Source: Stereum hirsutum FP-91666 SS1 (taxonomy: Eukaryota > Basidiomycota > Agaricomycetes > Russulales > Stereaceae). From it: 64,000 nt of DNA. Shown in pieces: positions 38,214-49,583 of the stretch. The translations under genes were made by a program, and so were the position numbers. The DNA lies in the NCBI RefSeq assembly GCF_000264905.1, contig NW_006763131.1:1289253-1353252 (forward strand), in the 5' to 3' direction. The stretch's first letter is position 1. The number at the start of each line of letters is the position of its first letter. Under the pieces are notes generated by a model, which saw only the letters and a program-made list of their open reading frames with translations, made no database searches and was not told where the DNA came from.

Positions 38214-39043
38214 TTCTAGTCTCTGATCAAGGTATCCTCCTCTAGAAATCTAGGTATTGTGCGGATCTGAGTCGAAAACGTTGAAGGAAAGTTGCTCTAG
38301 CCAAGACTGGGGTAGCCGGAGGGGAAGAAGAAGGGAAATGTAGACGGTTGGCTCTCGGGTGGGGCCCCGCTCTTTATAGCTGCTACTTAGCCGGATATTG
38401 ATCCGTACAGAGGTTCGGGCTGAAACGGGAAGAGAAGGGAGGGATCGTGAAGTCATTCGCAGTCATTTGGCAGTCCTTTTCCTCGTGTTTACGGGATCAA
38501 TGTAATCGCAGGAATTCGAAGTTCAAAGCGAACCATTCGTGGGAAAGGGATGCAGGGGTAAAAAAGAGAGAAAATATAAGAATCCCAGTCAATTACACTA
38601 CACAATGCGTACGAAATATCTGGTGTCCTCTACGACCTGCAAACCACCGGACCACCGAGGCAATCGGCCTTGCAAGCTGACTACAAACACCAGTGGAATT
38701 CCATTCTCACACGCCAAACCACCTCCTCATTTCCTCGAATAATCTCTATTGCTAGAGACGACCCTTCTGAGGAGGAAAGCATCTGTATCCACACACTGAA
38801 ACCCTAGCAGGAGTACGGTCGTAGAGTCTGAGATGGGCAGATGCGGGCAGATTTGCATGGTTAGGAAAAAGCACGAAGAGGATTTTTTGGGTTTTTGTTT
38901 GGCAGGGGCGGGAGATGCCGTAGTGCGGAAAGGTGGCGTGGGCTGGAACTGGCTCGAGCCCTTGGACGTGTGGCCCTTCAGGTTCTGGGTCCGCTCTAGG
39001 CGTGGTGGGTAGCGAGCAACGCTAAAAGATGCTCGTTCCGTAG
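38214..39043. other. Upstream region of AAT1, no gene
   Basis: Promoter side of AAT1 and spacer sequence up to the MITE. A CTTTATAGC near 38.37 kb may be a weak TATA element. Open frames are short and unsupported. Confidence 0.4.
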
Positions 39044-39344
39044 TACTGTACTATTTCGACCCCAAGTTCACGGCCTGTGACCTGTGACGCCGTGAACTTG
39101 GCAAAATCGTAGTTCATAGCGGCCGAAGGCCGCGCCCCGCTGTGACTTTGAGTTCACAAGGGGCCGGAAATCGCCGAAAATGCCCATATATGTCGCGCCG
39201 GAGGCGCGAGCCGAAAAATATTGATTTTCTAAGGGTTTTTCCTTGGTTCACAGCGGCCTGTGACGTGTGACCGTCGGCCATATGGAATTCACCGAGGGGG
39301 TCCCTGTGACGTGTGACTGAACTTGGGGTCGAAATAGTACAGTA
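39044..39344. mobile_element. MITE with perfect 26-27 bp terminal inverted repeats
   Basis: The bases 39045-39070 (starting ACTGTACTATTTCG) are the exact reverse complement of 39318-39343 (ending CGAAATAGTACAGT); one more pair extends the match to 39044/39344. If the outermost TA on each side is the target duplication, the element itself is 39046-39342, about 297 bp, as for Tc1/mariner-type insertions. Inside are three copies of a CCTGTGAC(C/G)TGTGAC unit, an internal echo GTGAACTTGG of the terminal repeat, and GC-rich hairpins. There is no coding capacity, so it would need a transposase from elsewhere. Confidence 0.8.
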
Positions 39345-40430
39345 TGTATTATTATGTACGACTAGAATAATTTTTCAAACCCAAGGAGGATAGGGTGCTC
39401 ATATAAAACCAAATAATCGACCTGCTCACGGTATCCAGTAGCCCGACGGGTCCGGAATCATACACAACCTGGCGCGAGTTGCTTCCTTCCACCACTATCA
39501 CTACAAAACACACCCATTTTCCTTCTGTTTGTCATCTTCCGCTCATATTTTAGACAATAAAAGGCTCAAAGGCACATTGATATGTTCACCATGTCTGAGT
39601 GCAAAAGTGACGCGCTCAGCACTGAAAATCGCGAAAAGCAGAACCAGTGAGTTTCTCTAAGTCATCAGGTCATACCCTTTCCAATATTCCGAGCTACCCC
39701 ATTTTCTGTCTATCACTTCGTGCTATGACGAAACCAAGCAAGACACCTGACAGCCGTCCCACCGAATCGTGCTGCGTTTTCCTCCCTCCGTTTTCGTGGA
39801 GCGAAGTAGTTAACCGCCGAGTGGTGTGTGGACAACTTGGCTGGATGAAGGTCGTAATTTGCAATCGGAGCACCCCTTCCTCCTTCGGCTCTCTTTTCTG
39901 TCGCTGATATCTCATAGCGTGCTGATGTGTTCTTCCTTCAGAAAGTATCTTGCTGCATTTGGTGGACGAACACACTTGGAAGTTGCTCACGCCACCTCTT
40001 TCCATCTATTCTCGTTCAGAATGGCCATCGAGGCATCTTCCTACTTTGCTAGCACCCTGGGTTGGTCGGAGCAATACAACCTTTCACTTTGTTGCACTTC
40101 GTTAACAAGGATATATCACTCGGGTTGTGATAATCGGTACATCACGTCTTGGTCTTACTACATATGGTGACTGCATGCTTCTGGTTGCATGAAATTCATG
40201 CTATCGTCAAAAATAGAGGTGCTTGTTCGGCGAACGTACAACGCATATTGGATCGTACGTTCCCGCGATAGCGTCACGAGCTGCAGCGAGGCAGAACGAG
40301 GCAACACTACCGCTCTGTTCTCGTCAGCATACTTCCTTCAAATATACGACAACCAATGCGGCAAGTGTAAGTTACCGGTGACCCGATCAACAATAGGACA
40401 TGAGCGTCAAAATACGCCACCCGTGGTCCC
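39345..40430. other. Intergenic region, no supported gene
   Basis: Spacer between the MITE and the RS-rich gene. Several open frames on both strands (for example 39647-39907 and 39826-40170) lack domains. They may include decayed sequence but cannot be assigned. Confidence 0.4.
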
Positions 40431-40437
40431 TATATAA
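40431..40437 (+). promoter_or_regulatory. TATA box (TATATAA)
   Basis: TATATAA 114 bp before the ATG of the RS-rich gene, followed by pyrimidine-rich sequence (40.44-40.54 kb) as is usual at fungal transcription starts. Confidence 0.45.
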
Positions 40438-40550
40438 CATCGAGGTTCCGTCTTCCTTTCGCACAGGCGTCCTTCTCCCCAATCTCTTGCGCACCCGATC
40501 CCCCTTTCTGACTGTCCCCACCCCCTATAGTTTGACGTAACTCTGCAGTC

Positions 40551-43500
40551 ATGTACCAGACTGCGCCAGACGTATCGCCCGGGTATCAGGATCGCGCTCC
40601 CTCATCGCATACCACCAGGCGCTGGCAACTCAGACAGGCTCTCGCCACCGCTAATGTCGATATCTCTAACCCCGACACTTTCCCTATATCGCTCGCTCTC
40701 ATCAGAACGCGCCCGGCTCCTGATGCCCGCGACCCTATTCCCAGGGGCGTGACCGGTGCATTCGCTCAGAAAAATCCGATAGTTCATGGATGGATGCTGC
40801 ACACCTGCGAGTCAATTGCCGCCATGTCTGCTATCTCTTTCTGACCATTGACTGCCGTGTTTCAGATGGGACCACCAGCGAAAGCCCCCCACTGTACCAA
40901 TTCGTTCAGGATTGGACGAACGAACTACAACTACTGATTACTCGTCCTGGTAAATTCGATAGTCGCTATATTACTCTAATTGTAGCCGCTGACTCTCGCA
41001 CGTCAGATTGTCGCCTTCTAAAGTTCGAGGCAACAAAGCTTGCTGTCGAGGGTTACACGCGTACCTTCATATTGTTGGAGTTCATAGTCCAACAAGTGCT
41101 GAATGAACTAGTCTCCCACCTGGAGCTATTCGGTGATCTTCCCAAAATGCAGGAAGTCCTCGTCATGGTAAGCTTCGCCGTGTCTCATTGTATCGTGCCG
41201 GTCGACTACCGTTCACAAATAACCAATCGCGCAGATCGAGTTGATCTCGTACCAACGTCGCAAATGCGACCCTCCTCAAGAATGTATCCTCAGGCTCGAA
41301 GACTTGCACAATATGTCCACCCGACTCATGGATTTCCTCAGGCATACCGCCATTACACGGCGTGGCCAACATGCGTGGACAGAACTGTTTGCTCAGATTG
41401 AGGCATACGCGACATATCCCTATCCGACGCCGGTCGCAACTCACCCTATATCTCGAACTTCCTGGCCACTGATCTCACCCACTGTCTCGTCGTGTTCATC
41501 CCACTCCTCGCTATCTTCGGACGTTCCGGAGGCGAACCACAATTCACCTGGCTTTCAGTCAACATCGCACAGCACCCAGCATGCGGAGAACACGTCTATC
41601 TCACAAGAGCCAACGCTAAACCAGACTCTCCCAGATGCTCTGAAGCACTACATAGACAACAGCACAAAATCAAAAGCCTTGTATGTCGATATGTTGAAGA
41701 AGCAGGAGGACTCTATGTCGCAGCTACGTGCTGCCTGCAAACATTTCGTAGAGCTCGAGAACGCTTGCCGTGACCAGGCCAAACAAACATTCGATAATCT
41801 GTTCGGCGGAACACCAGCAACGGAGGTCGTGTCTGACGTGTTGAGGGCCATGGCTCCCAGTAATGCTCAGTCAACTGTGAGTTCAAGGAACCATGACCAT
41901 TGTCGCCTTCTAATTGATGCCATTTCCTATTGTAGATTCTTGCCACCCCACCTACTGCGAATGATCGAGCTCAAACGCCTCCTACATTCCATACGTCTGG
42001 TCCCGTCGGGTGTGTGGTTGGGCCAGTGCCGACAGTATACGTCGCGTCTTCTCGCGCACGCCCTATTCCAGTTTTCAACTCTCCGCTGCCAGTATCACCG
42101 CCCATAAGCCATACTCCACTATCATACCAATCTGGCAACCATCCATCTCGATGGTCTCCCGTGTTTTGCAGACGGCCCCCACCCTCACTTTCTCCAGTCC
42201 CTCGGAGCATGTCTCCCGCAGAGTCGGGCATATCGTTTCATCGTCCGGAGACACCTCGTCCGTGCCCACCTATACAACTTGATATGCTGCAAACCCTCGC
42301 AATGGCTTCTCCTCAGCCGACACCTATGTCTCCCATCGCAATAAATGTTCAACCTCCTCCTTCTATACCTTCTCCCCCACCACCGATCATCGATCGACGC
42401 CCATGTCATCCTGACAGCTGTCCTCGTAGCATGAGTCCACCTTTTGTTGACAGATATCCCAGTCGATCTTCCTCGACCATACGACGAGGCCGTCCTATTG
42501 TTACTGTTGGCGGCATCACTTATAATTACTCGGAGAGGGCAGAGTCGCCCGTGTCATGTCGTCCTCCGCCTGTGCGCTCCGAAGGGCCACCCCAGCCCAT
42601 TGAGATACGTCCGTCGTCGCGTCGTTCAACTCACTGTAGCCTTAGTCCCCGTCCACCCGTATACACCCCTCGGCCTCGTTCTCGCTCGTTTCCACCAGCT
42701 GGCAAAGGTCCTCGCTCCAGGTCTCGGTCACCCTCGCCTGACTATTATCGCAGACGTCCACGAGGCCGCGGCTACTACTATCCCTCGCGTTCTCCTGATC
42801 ACCCGAAGTCACCTGAGTATCGCTGCTCGTCCAGATACCGCTCTCGCTCTCCTGCCATAACTCGTCCACAGACGCTAATCCGACCCCCCTCCGAGTCTCC
42901 GCACCGTCACTCCCCGCATAACCACAACAGGTCAGACTCACGACCATCTTACCGCGGAATCGGACACCATGGTCGTCTCCTGAGTCGCTCTCGCTCGCGC
43001 AGTCCGCTTGTGCTAATAGAAGAACCTGTGACGGTGGATGTTTACAACGTGCCTCGTATGGCTGCTGCACCACGTAGATCAGCGAGCCAGAGTTCGAGTC
43101 GCCGTAGCCATAGGCCACCGTCTGAGATGGGACTCGAACCACGAGGACGCACTTCTTCGCGTTACGAGCCTCGATATCGGTCCCCATCCCTGGACCGGCG
43201 GCGGTCACGCAGATCATCGGTGCGACCAGTATCTCGCTGTCCCTCGAAGCAACCTCTGTCTCTTCGTTCGTCTCCTTGTCGAACAAAGACACCATCCCGC
43301 CGATCGTCTCCCTCTCCATCCCGCGGACTGCCTCACTGTCCGAGCATAACTCCCGCTGACACTTACGACGAAATCCAGCGCAGTTGTCCTCGCTCTCAAA
43401 TTACTTCCTCCTACATTGGATATTACAGGGGAAGATCTCAGTCACCCGGATGGTCCGCCGAACGTTGTGGCAAGAATGCTCAAGCCCGTTCTGCCGCATC

Positions 43501-45408
43501 TGATTATTTACAGAGGCGCTCCGAGAAGACTCGGAGTCGATCACGTTCTCCTCTCTGTCAACATATCCTTAGTCGCCCCGCTACGCACTTGACAATCTAC
43601 GACCCAGCAGTACCAGCAAAGGATGAGAAGTTGAGCGAGGTTGAGCGCCAGATACGAGACGTCATTCAGACGGCTGAGGAGGCTGAGAAAACTCGCCAGG
43701 ACGCGTTCCGTCGCAGCGAGGAGGCGCGCGATCGAATCTTCAAGGAGAACGAAGCGAGACGCGATCAGGACGTCGTCCAGTGGAAGGATCAACTCAAGCG
43801 AGACCTCGAGGAAAAACTCGCTGCCCTCCATGCTCTCGCATCTGCGGGCGTCCCTGTCCCTGATAAAGTGGACATAGAGTACGCTGAACATGTGGAGACC
43901 ATGGAGAGCGCGATTCCCGAACGTCCTGCACCCACTGCTCAGCCAATCGCCTCTTGTCGTGACGAGACAGCTCCTCAGGACATGTCTCTTGCGGAAACTG
44001 TGAGGACCGAATGTAAAGCTGCATTGGGAAGGTTTTTCGATGCCTTCACGGAGGAGTGCAAACGCCACGATCGAGAACTCATCGAAGAGTGCGAGCGCCT
44101 GCATGAGAAAGGTGCTGGGCGCGTCACAGAGCTCGAAGAGGAGTTGGTAAGGGTCCGCGAAAAGCTTGAGGACGAGAAGCGGCTCCGCGAGACTGAGGGG
44201 GCCGAACGACGCGAGATGGAGGTGGCGGCGACTGAACGACATGAGCTTCTAAAGGAGCGCCTTGACGAGATCATAGACCTTGCTCAAGACCAACGCGACG
44301 AGTTTCGGGCACAGATAGAATTGAACAAAGAACGTTTGGAAGAGAAGATGGGGAGGAGAGAAGAGAAGGATGCAGACATAGATGCATTGAAAGAGATCTC
44401 GTCAGAGTTGCTCGCTGTACAGCGTGCAACGAAGGAGAGTTTTGAAGAGCACAAGGCTAGTTTTGTGACAAAGTCCGGTAAGGTCTCCCATGTCTAACGA
44501 TTATGTCTGAGTGCTAATCAATATTTCTAGATCTCGAGAATTTGGTTGAGGACCTACACCGAAATAATTTTGACCTGCACGAGAAGCTCGAAACTTTTAC
44601 TGACTGTGAGTGTCAAGTTATGTTACGACCCCCCGCCCTCGCTTGACATGACATCACGTATAGCCTGGATTACTAAGCGCAGAGCCCAGTACAACGAGCT
44701 CGCACAAATTATCCGAGAAACCGCTCGCGAGCGAATGCCTTCTAACGTCCGAGAAGTAGGTGTTCGTACCGATCTCAATTGAATTCGCCGCTAATCGACA
44801 TCTCTCATGACAACCAGTCCGCAGATACGTCCAGCCCTTCAGCACTGCCAGTACCTGAAGAGCGCTCCCAGCGTGCTGGTCTTCCCGTTCACGACCGGCG
44901 CCCTCACTGGCACCCTGCTACGTCTTCTGGGCATCTCATCTCGTCTGCTAGGCACGAGACGGACTTCGAGGGCAAGCTACAACAGATCCAGAACCTCAAA
45001 CAACGCTTCAACGAGAACAGGAAAGCCTTTTCATTTCCCCGCTTTGTTGAAGTTAGGGGGGCCAGCTCCTGGAAGTTCATTGACACGATCGACATATATT
45101 GTCCTGCGCTGATGGCTCCTGCACCGAACGATGGGCCAAAGGAATACTTTACAATATGTTCAGGCTCAGAAGGTGGCCTTCGCGTTCATCAGTATTTGCG
45201 TAGTCTGGAACGATTGTTTCTGGATCTCGCTAATGTCTCATATGGACCTGATAAGGACGTCGAAACGAGAGGTGATGCGGTTATGGATCAGATAGTAAAG
45301 GAGATCGATACGGTCGAACAGTGGAAGGTAGCTATATTTGAGATGGCCAGTACGCTTGACTTATCTGAAGAAGGCGAGGAAGCACCGGCTTTGTATGATA
45401 CTGTGTAG
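40551..45408 (+). CDS. Large RS-rich and coiled-coil protein, unknown function
   Basis: Seven exons by my reading: 40551-40755 (donor uncertain), 40866-41167, 41235-41876, 41936-44477, 44531-44605, 44664-44755 and 44818-45408; 4,449 nt and 1,482 aa in one frame. The N-terminal 350 residues look globular and helical. The centre (about residues 400-880) is a Pro/Ser/Arg domain full of RSRSRSP, RSRSPSP and YRSRSP units, like the RS domains of splicing factors. Next comes a long Glu/Lys/Arg coiled coil (from about DEKLSEVERQIRDVIQ to LAVQRATKESFEEHK), then a final module with WKFIDTIDIYCPAL and HQYLRSLERLFLDL. No RNA-recognition motif is seen. Agaricomycetes have related uncharacterised proteins; a nuclear-speckle role would be a guess. 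Confidence 0.75.
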
Positions 45409-46221
45409 ACGTTTTCTCACTGCTTGTATTATAAACTGCCCTTTCGGGCCCTACCCTGGTCCCTTTAGCTATCAGTTATAGAAAATATATTGATTGCTTT
45501 GGATGTTAATCTGACGGTAAACTCGCGCAGAGCTCCGCCCCGCGTCCAAAAAAAATCCTTGAAGTTTACCAGTCGTTCTGTGTCCTGGGGACCCAAGGGA
45601 AGGAGATACTCTACTTCAGGATTCCTCTCCTGATGTAGATTGGGCTATATGCCTCATAGAATGTGGCACCGGGACATGCAATATTGTATATATACACTGA
45701 TTTCCTTCCACACTGACAACTGGTGTGAAGATGCCGACCTCTGTGGACCGCCCTGCCCACCCTCCTTGCCGGGGCGATCCACAGATGTTGGCCTCTTTTC
45801 CAATCGAGCCATGCAGATGCGATATTTATTCAAGTAGGGTTGTATTGGGAATGCACGAACATCGGCCTTATTTATGAGCTCGAGACGACGAGAGTGGAGG
45901 AGGATGGAAGGCCAGCCGGCAGCGTGGCAAGCACGCGAGTCGGCCATTCTGGACGCAACGGAGGGTGCCGGTGGAAGGAAGGCTAACTATATCTGGCTGT
46001 TTGACGATTCTAAGCTTACTAAGCTCCTAACAGACCTTGTCCCCTAAAGGGACCAGGAATGATACGTAGCTGGTCACGATTCCATCATTTCTGTTTACTT
46101 CTTTTCTTGTCTGTCGTGGCCACACGCACATCATATCTGCACTGCAATTACTGTACAACAACAATCTCTTCCTTCCAGCTATTTTCTACAATCAAACCAT
46201 TTTTCACTGATTTCAGGGTCC
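45409..46221. other. Intergenic region with a 14-bp inverted repeat
   Basis: Spacer between the RS-rich gene and ELP5. CCTGGTCCCTTTAG at 45455-45468 is repeated inverted at 46044-46057, enclosing about 575 bp without coding capacity. No target-site duplication is seen, so a transposon remnant is only one explanation. Confidence 0.4.
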
Positions 46222-47782
46222 TCAGATGTCTAGATCTTCATCCGGGTCATCGTCGTCTATATCGTCCGCAGAATCTGGGTCGTAAAAGATAGCTCCTGCA
46301 CTTGATGAAGCATTTGTCTGTGCATGCAGTTGTTGACCTGCATGGATAGAGCAGACATCGAACTTAATTGACCATCAGGATTGATACTGGACTAAAGAGA
46401 ACGTACCCTCATGCATGTAAGGCAGTGGCACACCCGCACGGGCTTGTTGCTGTTCTGCAGTCAGAGAAAGGTTGAACGACAACGCATGGGTTGGATCGTT
46501 GGACGAAGTCTAAAAGTGAAATTGTTTAGCAACAGATCACTTGAGAAATGCGATCACGGCAGAGAAATCGTTAAAAACTCACCTGAGCATCTCCGCCAGA
46601 CGCCACACCTCTCCTCGTCCAAATACCCTTCAAACTCCCCAACTCATTCAATTCACAAGCCCCAAGCTTCGAGCTCCAACCCTCCAACACCCTCTCGACG
46701 CTCCTCCTCGTCCCATGTGCGCTGGCCGCACTTCCCCTCACCAAAACCTCCACCACAATCTCCTGCGCGCGCGCCTCACCATCCTCTTTCACATTTCTCG
46801 TACTGTTGCTTTTCGCTGGCCCTGAGACCTCAGAAACGCTCCCTCCCAGACCAACCCCATCTGCTCCCAAAACTACCCTCTCGACTTCCCAACCTCTCCC
46901 CACCTCCGTCATGGGCCCAAAAACCTGCCACCATCTCGCCACGTTGACCGCGCCACCCTCTTTATCTGCGTCTTTGGAGGCGGCGGGTGGGAGGACGGTG
47001 AGGTGGGTGGAGGCGATGTGGGTTATGAGACTGGGTGGATGGGCGGTCAAGTGGGTGAGGGAGGAGGATAGACGGGGGGAGAGGAGTAGGGAGAGGAGGT
47101 TCGTTGGTGTGGTGGTGGTGGAGGAGGAGGAGGAGGTGTTGTTTGAGGCGACAATGTGGATAATAAAAGAGGAGGCTAGTTTGCGAGAGGTCAGCCGAGT
47201 TCAGGGTTATTTTCTGTTAAGAGCATGAAAGGAGAAGAGAAAAGATATATGGCGAGAGCGTACAGGGGCGGGAACGCAAGATGGTCAATATGGAGGCTAC
47301 GATAGTATATGTTTTCGATGGTGAGCCGATGTCTGCAGAAATAGTGTCGATTGAATCTATGACTACATTCAATGGCCCTGGCGGTGCTTTGTATCGGATC
47401 CAGGTGGAGGAAAGGGATCAGCCAAAAGTTCGGAGTGAACAGAGATGTGCATACCAGCTTTCAAAGTATTGAGAATAAACTCTCCCGGATCCGTATACTC
47501 ATCATCGTACCCAGGTACACATACTGTCCTATCAAAGACCTGAATCGACTCAGACTCAGATGAGAACTCTCCAGTTGCAGGTGGGAGGAGGGAATTAGGC
47601 GGGTAGAGAAAACAGAACAGAAGAGTTCGAGGTTTATTCTTTCGAGTAGACGGATGTGAAGCAGACGAAAGAATATAGCGGAGAATAGGCAGCGAAGACT
47701 GAACGAGAGATGACTGGAGGATGAGTAGTGATTGTTGGGTTCTGGAGCTGCTTGAGATGATGGCGGGGAGTAGGAGCGCCAT
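46222..47782 (-). CDS. ELP5: Elongator complex protein 5
   Basis: Subunit of the Elp4-5-6 ring of Elongator, which modifies wobble uridines (mcm5/ncm5) of tRNAs. Five exons (47782-47455, 47377-47264, 47175-46583, 46509-46407, 46337-46222) total 1,254 nt and 417 aa. Family segments are QSSLVQSSLPILRYIL, PLNVVIDSIDTIS, LTHLTAHPPSLITHI, WWQVFGPMTE, EIVVEVLVRG and ELNELGSLKGIWT. The C-terminal part has FNLSLTAEQQQARAGVPLPY and ends in the acidic FYDPDSADDIDDDDPDEDLDI region, typical of fungal Elp5. The RecA-like fold lacks a Walker A motif, as known for this subunit. The GNAT gene lies 194 bp upstream in the same orientation. Confidence 0.88.
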
Positions 47783-47976
47783 CTTGTAATTTTGCCCGAG
47801 ACGCGTCGCGTCGAAGTCGCGTTCGCATTTGCGCATTACATATCCCGTGTACGTTCGTATACAGATCCAAAATAGCGTGGCCGATACATTGAAGTATACA
47901 GTACGTAGGGTGATATTCACACAATTCCGATTTCCATCATCTCTCAGTCTCAAGGTGATTAAGACGTCCCATTAGT

Positions 47977-48949
47977 CTACGTCTTCTCCTTAGCTTCCCA
48001 AGCCTCCCTCGTAAGAGTGTACCACCTAGTTTCCCATTTGAAGAATCCCAATGTCCCCTCCTTCTCGCCGGGGACAAATCCGTTCCTCCTCAGACTCTCC
48101 TCCACCGTTGGCCTCAATCTGCCTCCGAGAGCCCTCACGCGATCCACTGTCTTATCCCCTTCAAAGGCCCTCCTGACGGCAAGCTTTAACAAGTCGTCCT
48201 CAGGCTTCGCGGGCCGATACGGCTCCTCCACAAAAATGTGCCTGATTGTAGCGATGGTCGCCGTACCCTTCGACTCGAGCATCTGTTTGCGTTCTGTGGC
48301 GGATGGAGCGGCGGAGGCAGGAGCGATGGAAGATTCGGAGGTGGATGACTTCGAGGCGTCGAGAGCAATAAGGCCGATTATTTTGTCGGATATAGTGAGG
48401 AGGTACAGGCCCGACGAAGGGGAGCGGGTGTAGTATTGGTCAATTTTGTACAGATCAGGTCGGCGGAGTGTTTTCTCGGTGTTCTCTTCGATCGAGGGAC
48501 GGTTCAACCTGTTGGCAAGAAATGATACAACATTATTAGAAGAAGGCACAAACAAATAGGCGGTGGTTTCTGACCAGTCTGTGAGAGCAAGAATGGGAAC
48601 CGCAGGCGCAAAGAACGCGGGCAGGACCACGAAATAGCCCATGAAGCCATACTGCTCGGGATTGGGCCACCAGTTCATGTACTGGGCAAACATAGACGAA
48701 ACAGCAATCCATACAGCTAGCGTGAGCGGGTGAAAGTATGCTACAGTGAGACATTATTAGCATAAAGTACAACTATTGACTTCAAAAAAAAAGGTAGCAA
48801 AAAGGCCATAAAAACGCACAACTCTTATTCGCGAATGCAAGAGGCTCCATGAGAGCCTGCCCGACCATGAACCGGACCTGTTTTTCGTCGTCAGAAGCGT
48901 AAGGGCGTATACCCACAGCCGGGGGCTCATGTGTCGCGAGAGCGTTCAT
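47977..48949 (-). CDS. Membrane-anchored GNAT-like N-acetyltransferase
   Basis: Three exons (48949-48823, 48740-48575, 48508-47977) encode 274 aa. The N-terminus has IRPYASDDEKQVRFMVGQA, a common start of GNAT domains; two hydrophobic helices follow (YFHPLTLAVWIAVSS and GYFVVLPAFFAPAVPILAL), then the catalytic fold with YLLTISDKIIGLIALD, ATIRHIFVEEPYRPAKPEDD and LRRNGFVPGE. This layout, a GNAT fold interrupted by a membrane hairpin, is recurrent in uncharacterised basidiomycete proteins. The second intron is 66 nt with no stop in frame, so an unspliced reading stays open. Substrate unknown. Confidence 0.75.
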
Positions 48950-49079
48950 GGTCGTGGTCGTGGATGTGGATGAAGACGGAGACAAAAAGAGACATTTTCT
49001 TTGCGGTGCATGGGGAAGGACTCGGACTGAGACAGGAACATCAACACACGTTTGTTCGTCAAAGCGTCCAATCGCCTCA

Positions 49080-49094
49080 GATAAGATAAGATAA
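49080..49094 (+). promoter_or_regulatory. Three tandem GATAA sites
   Basis: GATAAGATAAGATAA, three GATA-factor cores at 5-bp spacing, about 130 bp upstream of the GNAT gene ATG. In fungi such clusters are bound by nitrogen or iron GATA regulators. Function here is inference. Confidence 0.35.
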
Positions 49095-49583
49095 GATCTG
49101 TCCACGCGGGCCCATTGGTCGCCGTTTCGCAACTTCGCTCTTTCCTTTCCGCGTCGCCTCTGCGAGCCAGTCGTAAGCCTTTGTATGAATTGCAAATGAA
49201 TTGTACTCAACTGTCGAATGTTCGACTCATGTATCAGCCCGCTTAGATCTTATACTTAGATACTCTGTCGACCGATAGACTGACGTTTCTGGTTGCCGGC
49301 TGTGTCGTCCTGCATATACTTGGGATTTTGAGCCACAATCATCCTCTACCAATTCACTACCACGACTTATGTAACATCCTACCGTGACCTCTCACATTTG
49401 TAGAAGAAACAGTCCCTCCCTCCTTCTAGCCCTGTCCAGCCCGTTCTCCTCATCCAAGCGAGCTTTTTTTGTCGGCCGCTGCCGACAATTCCCAAGTATA
49501 AGAAGAGGTCGATTCCATCGATCGCTCAGGCTCCCCGCTCTTTCCGTACATTCACAGCAGACGACTCCGACACACAGAACAAA

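Noticed and set aside
42642..43319. 225-codon minus frame inside the RS-rich gene
   Set aside because: Antisense shadow of the Arg/Ser repeats.
47369..47454. Read-through of ELP5 exon 1 to a local stop
   Set aside because: The frame continues after 47455 only as intron; splicing to 47377 gives the conserved VVIDSIDT segment.
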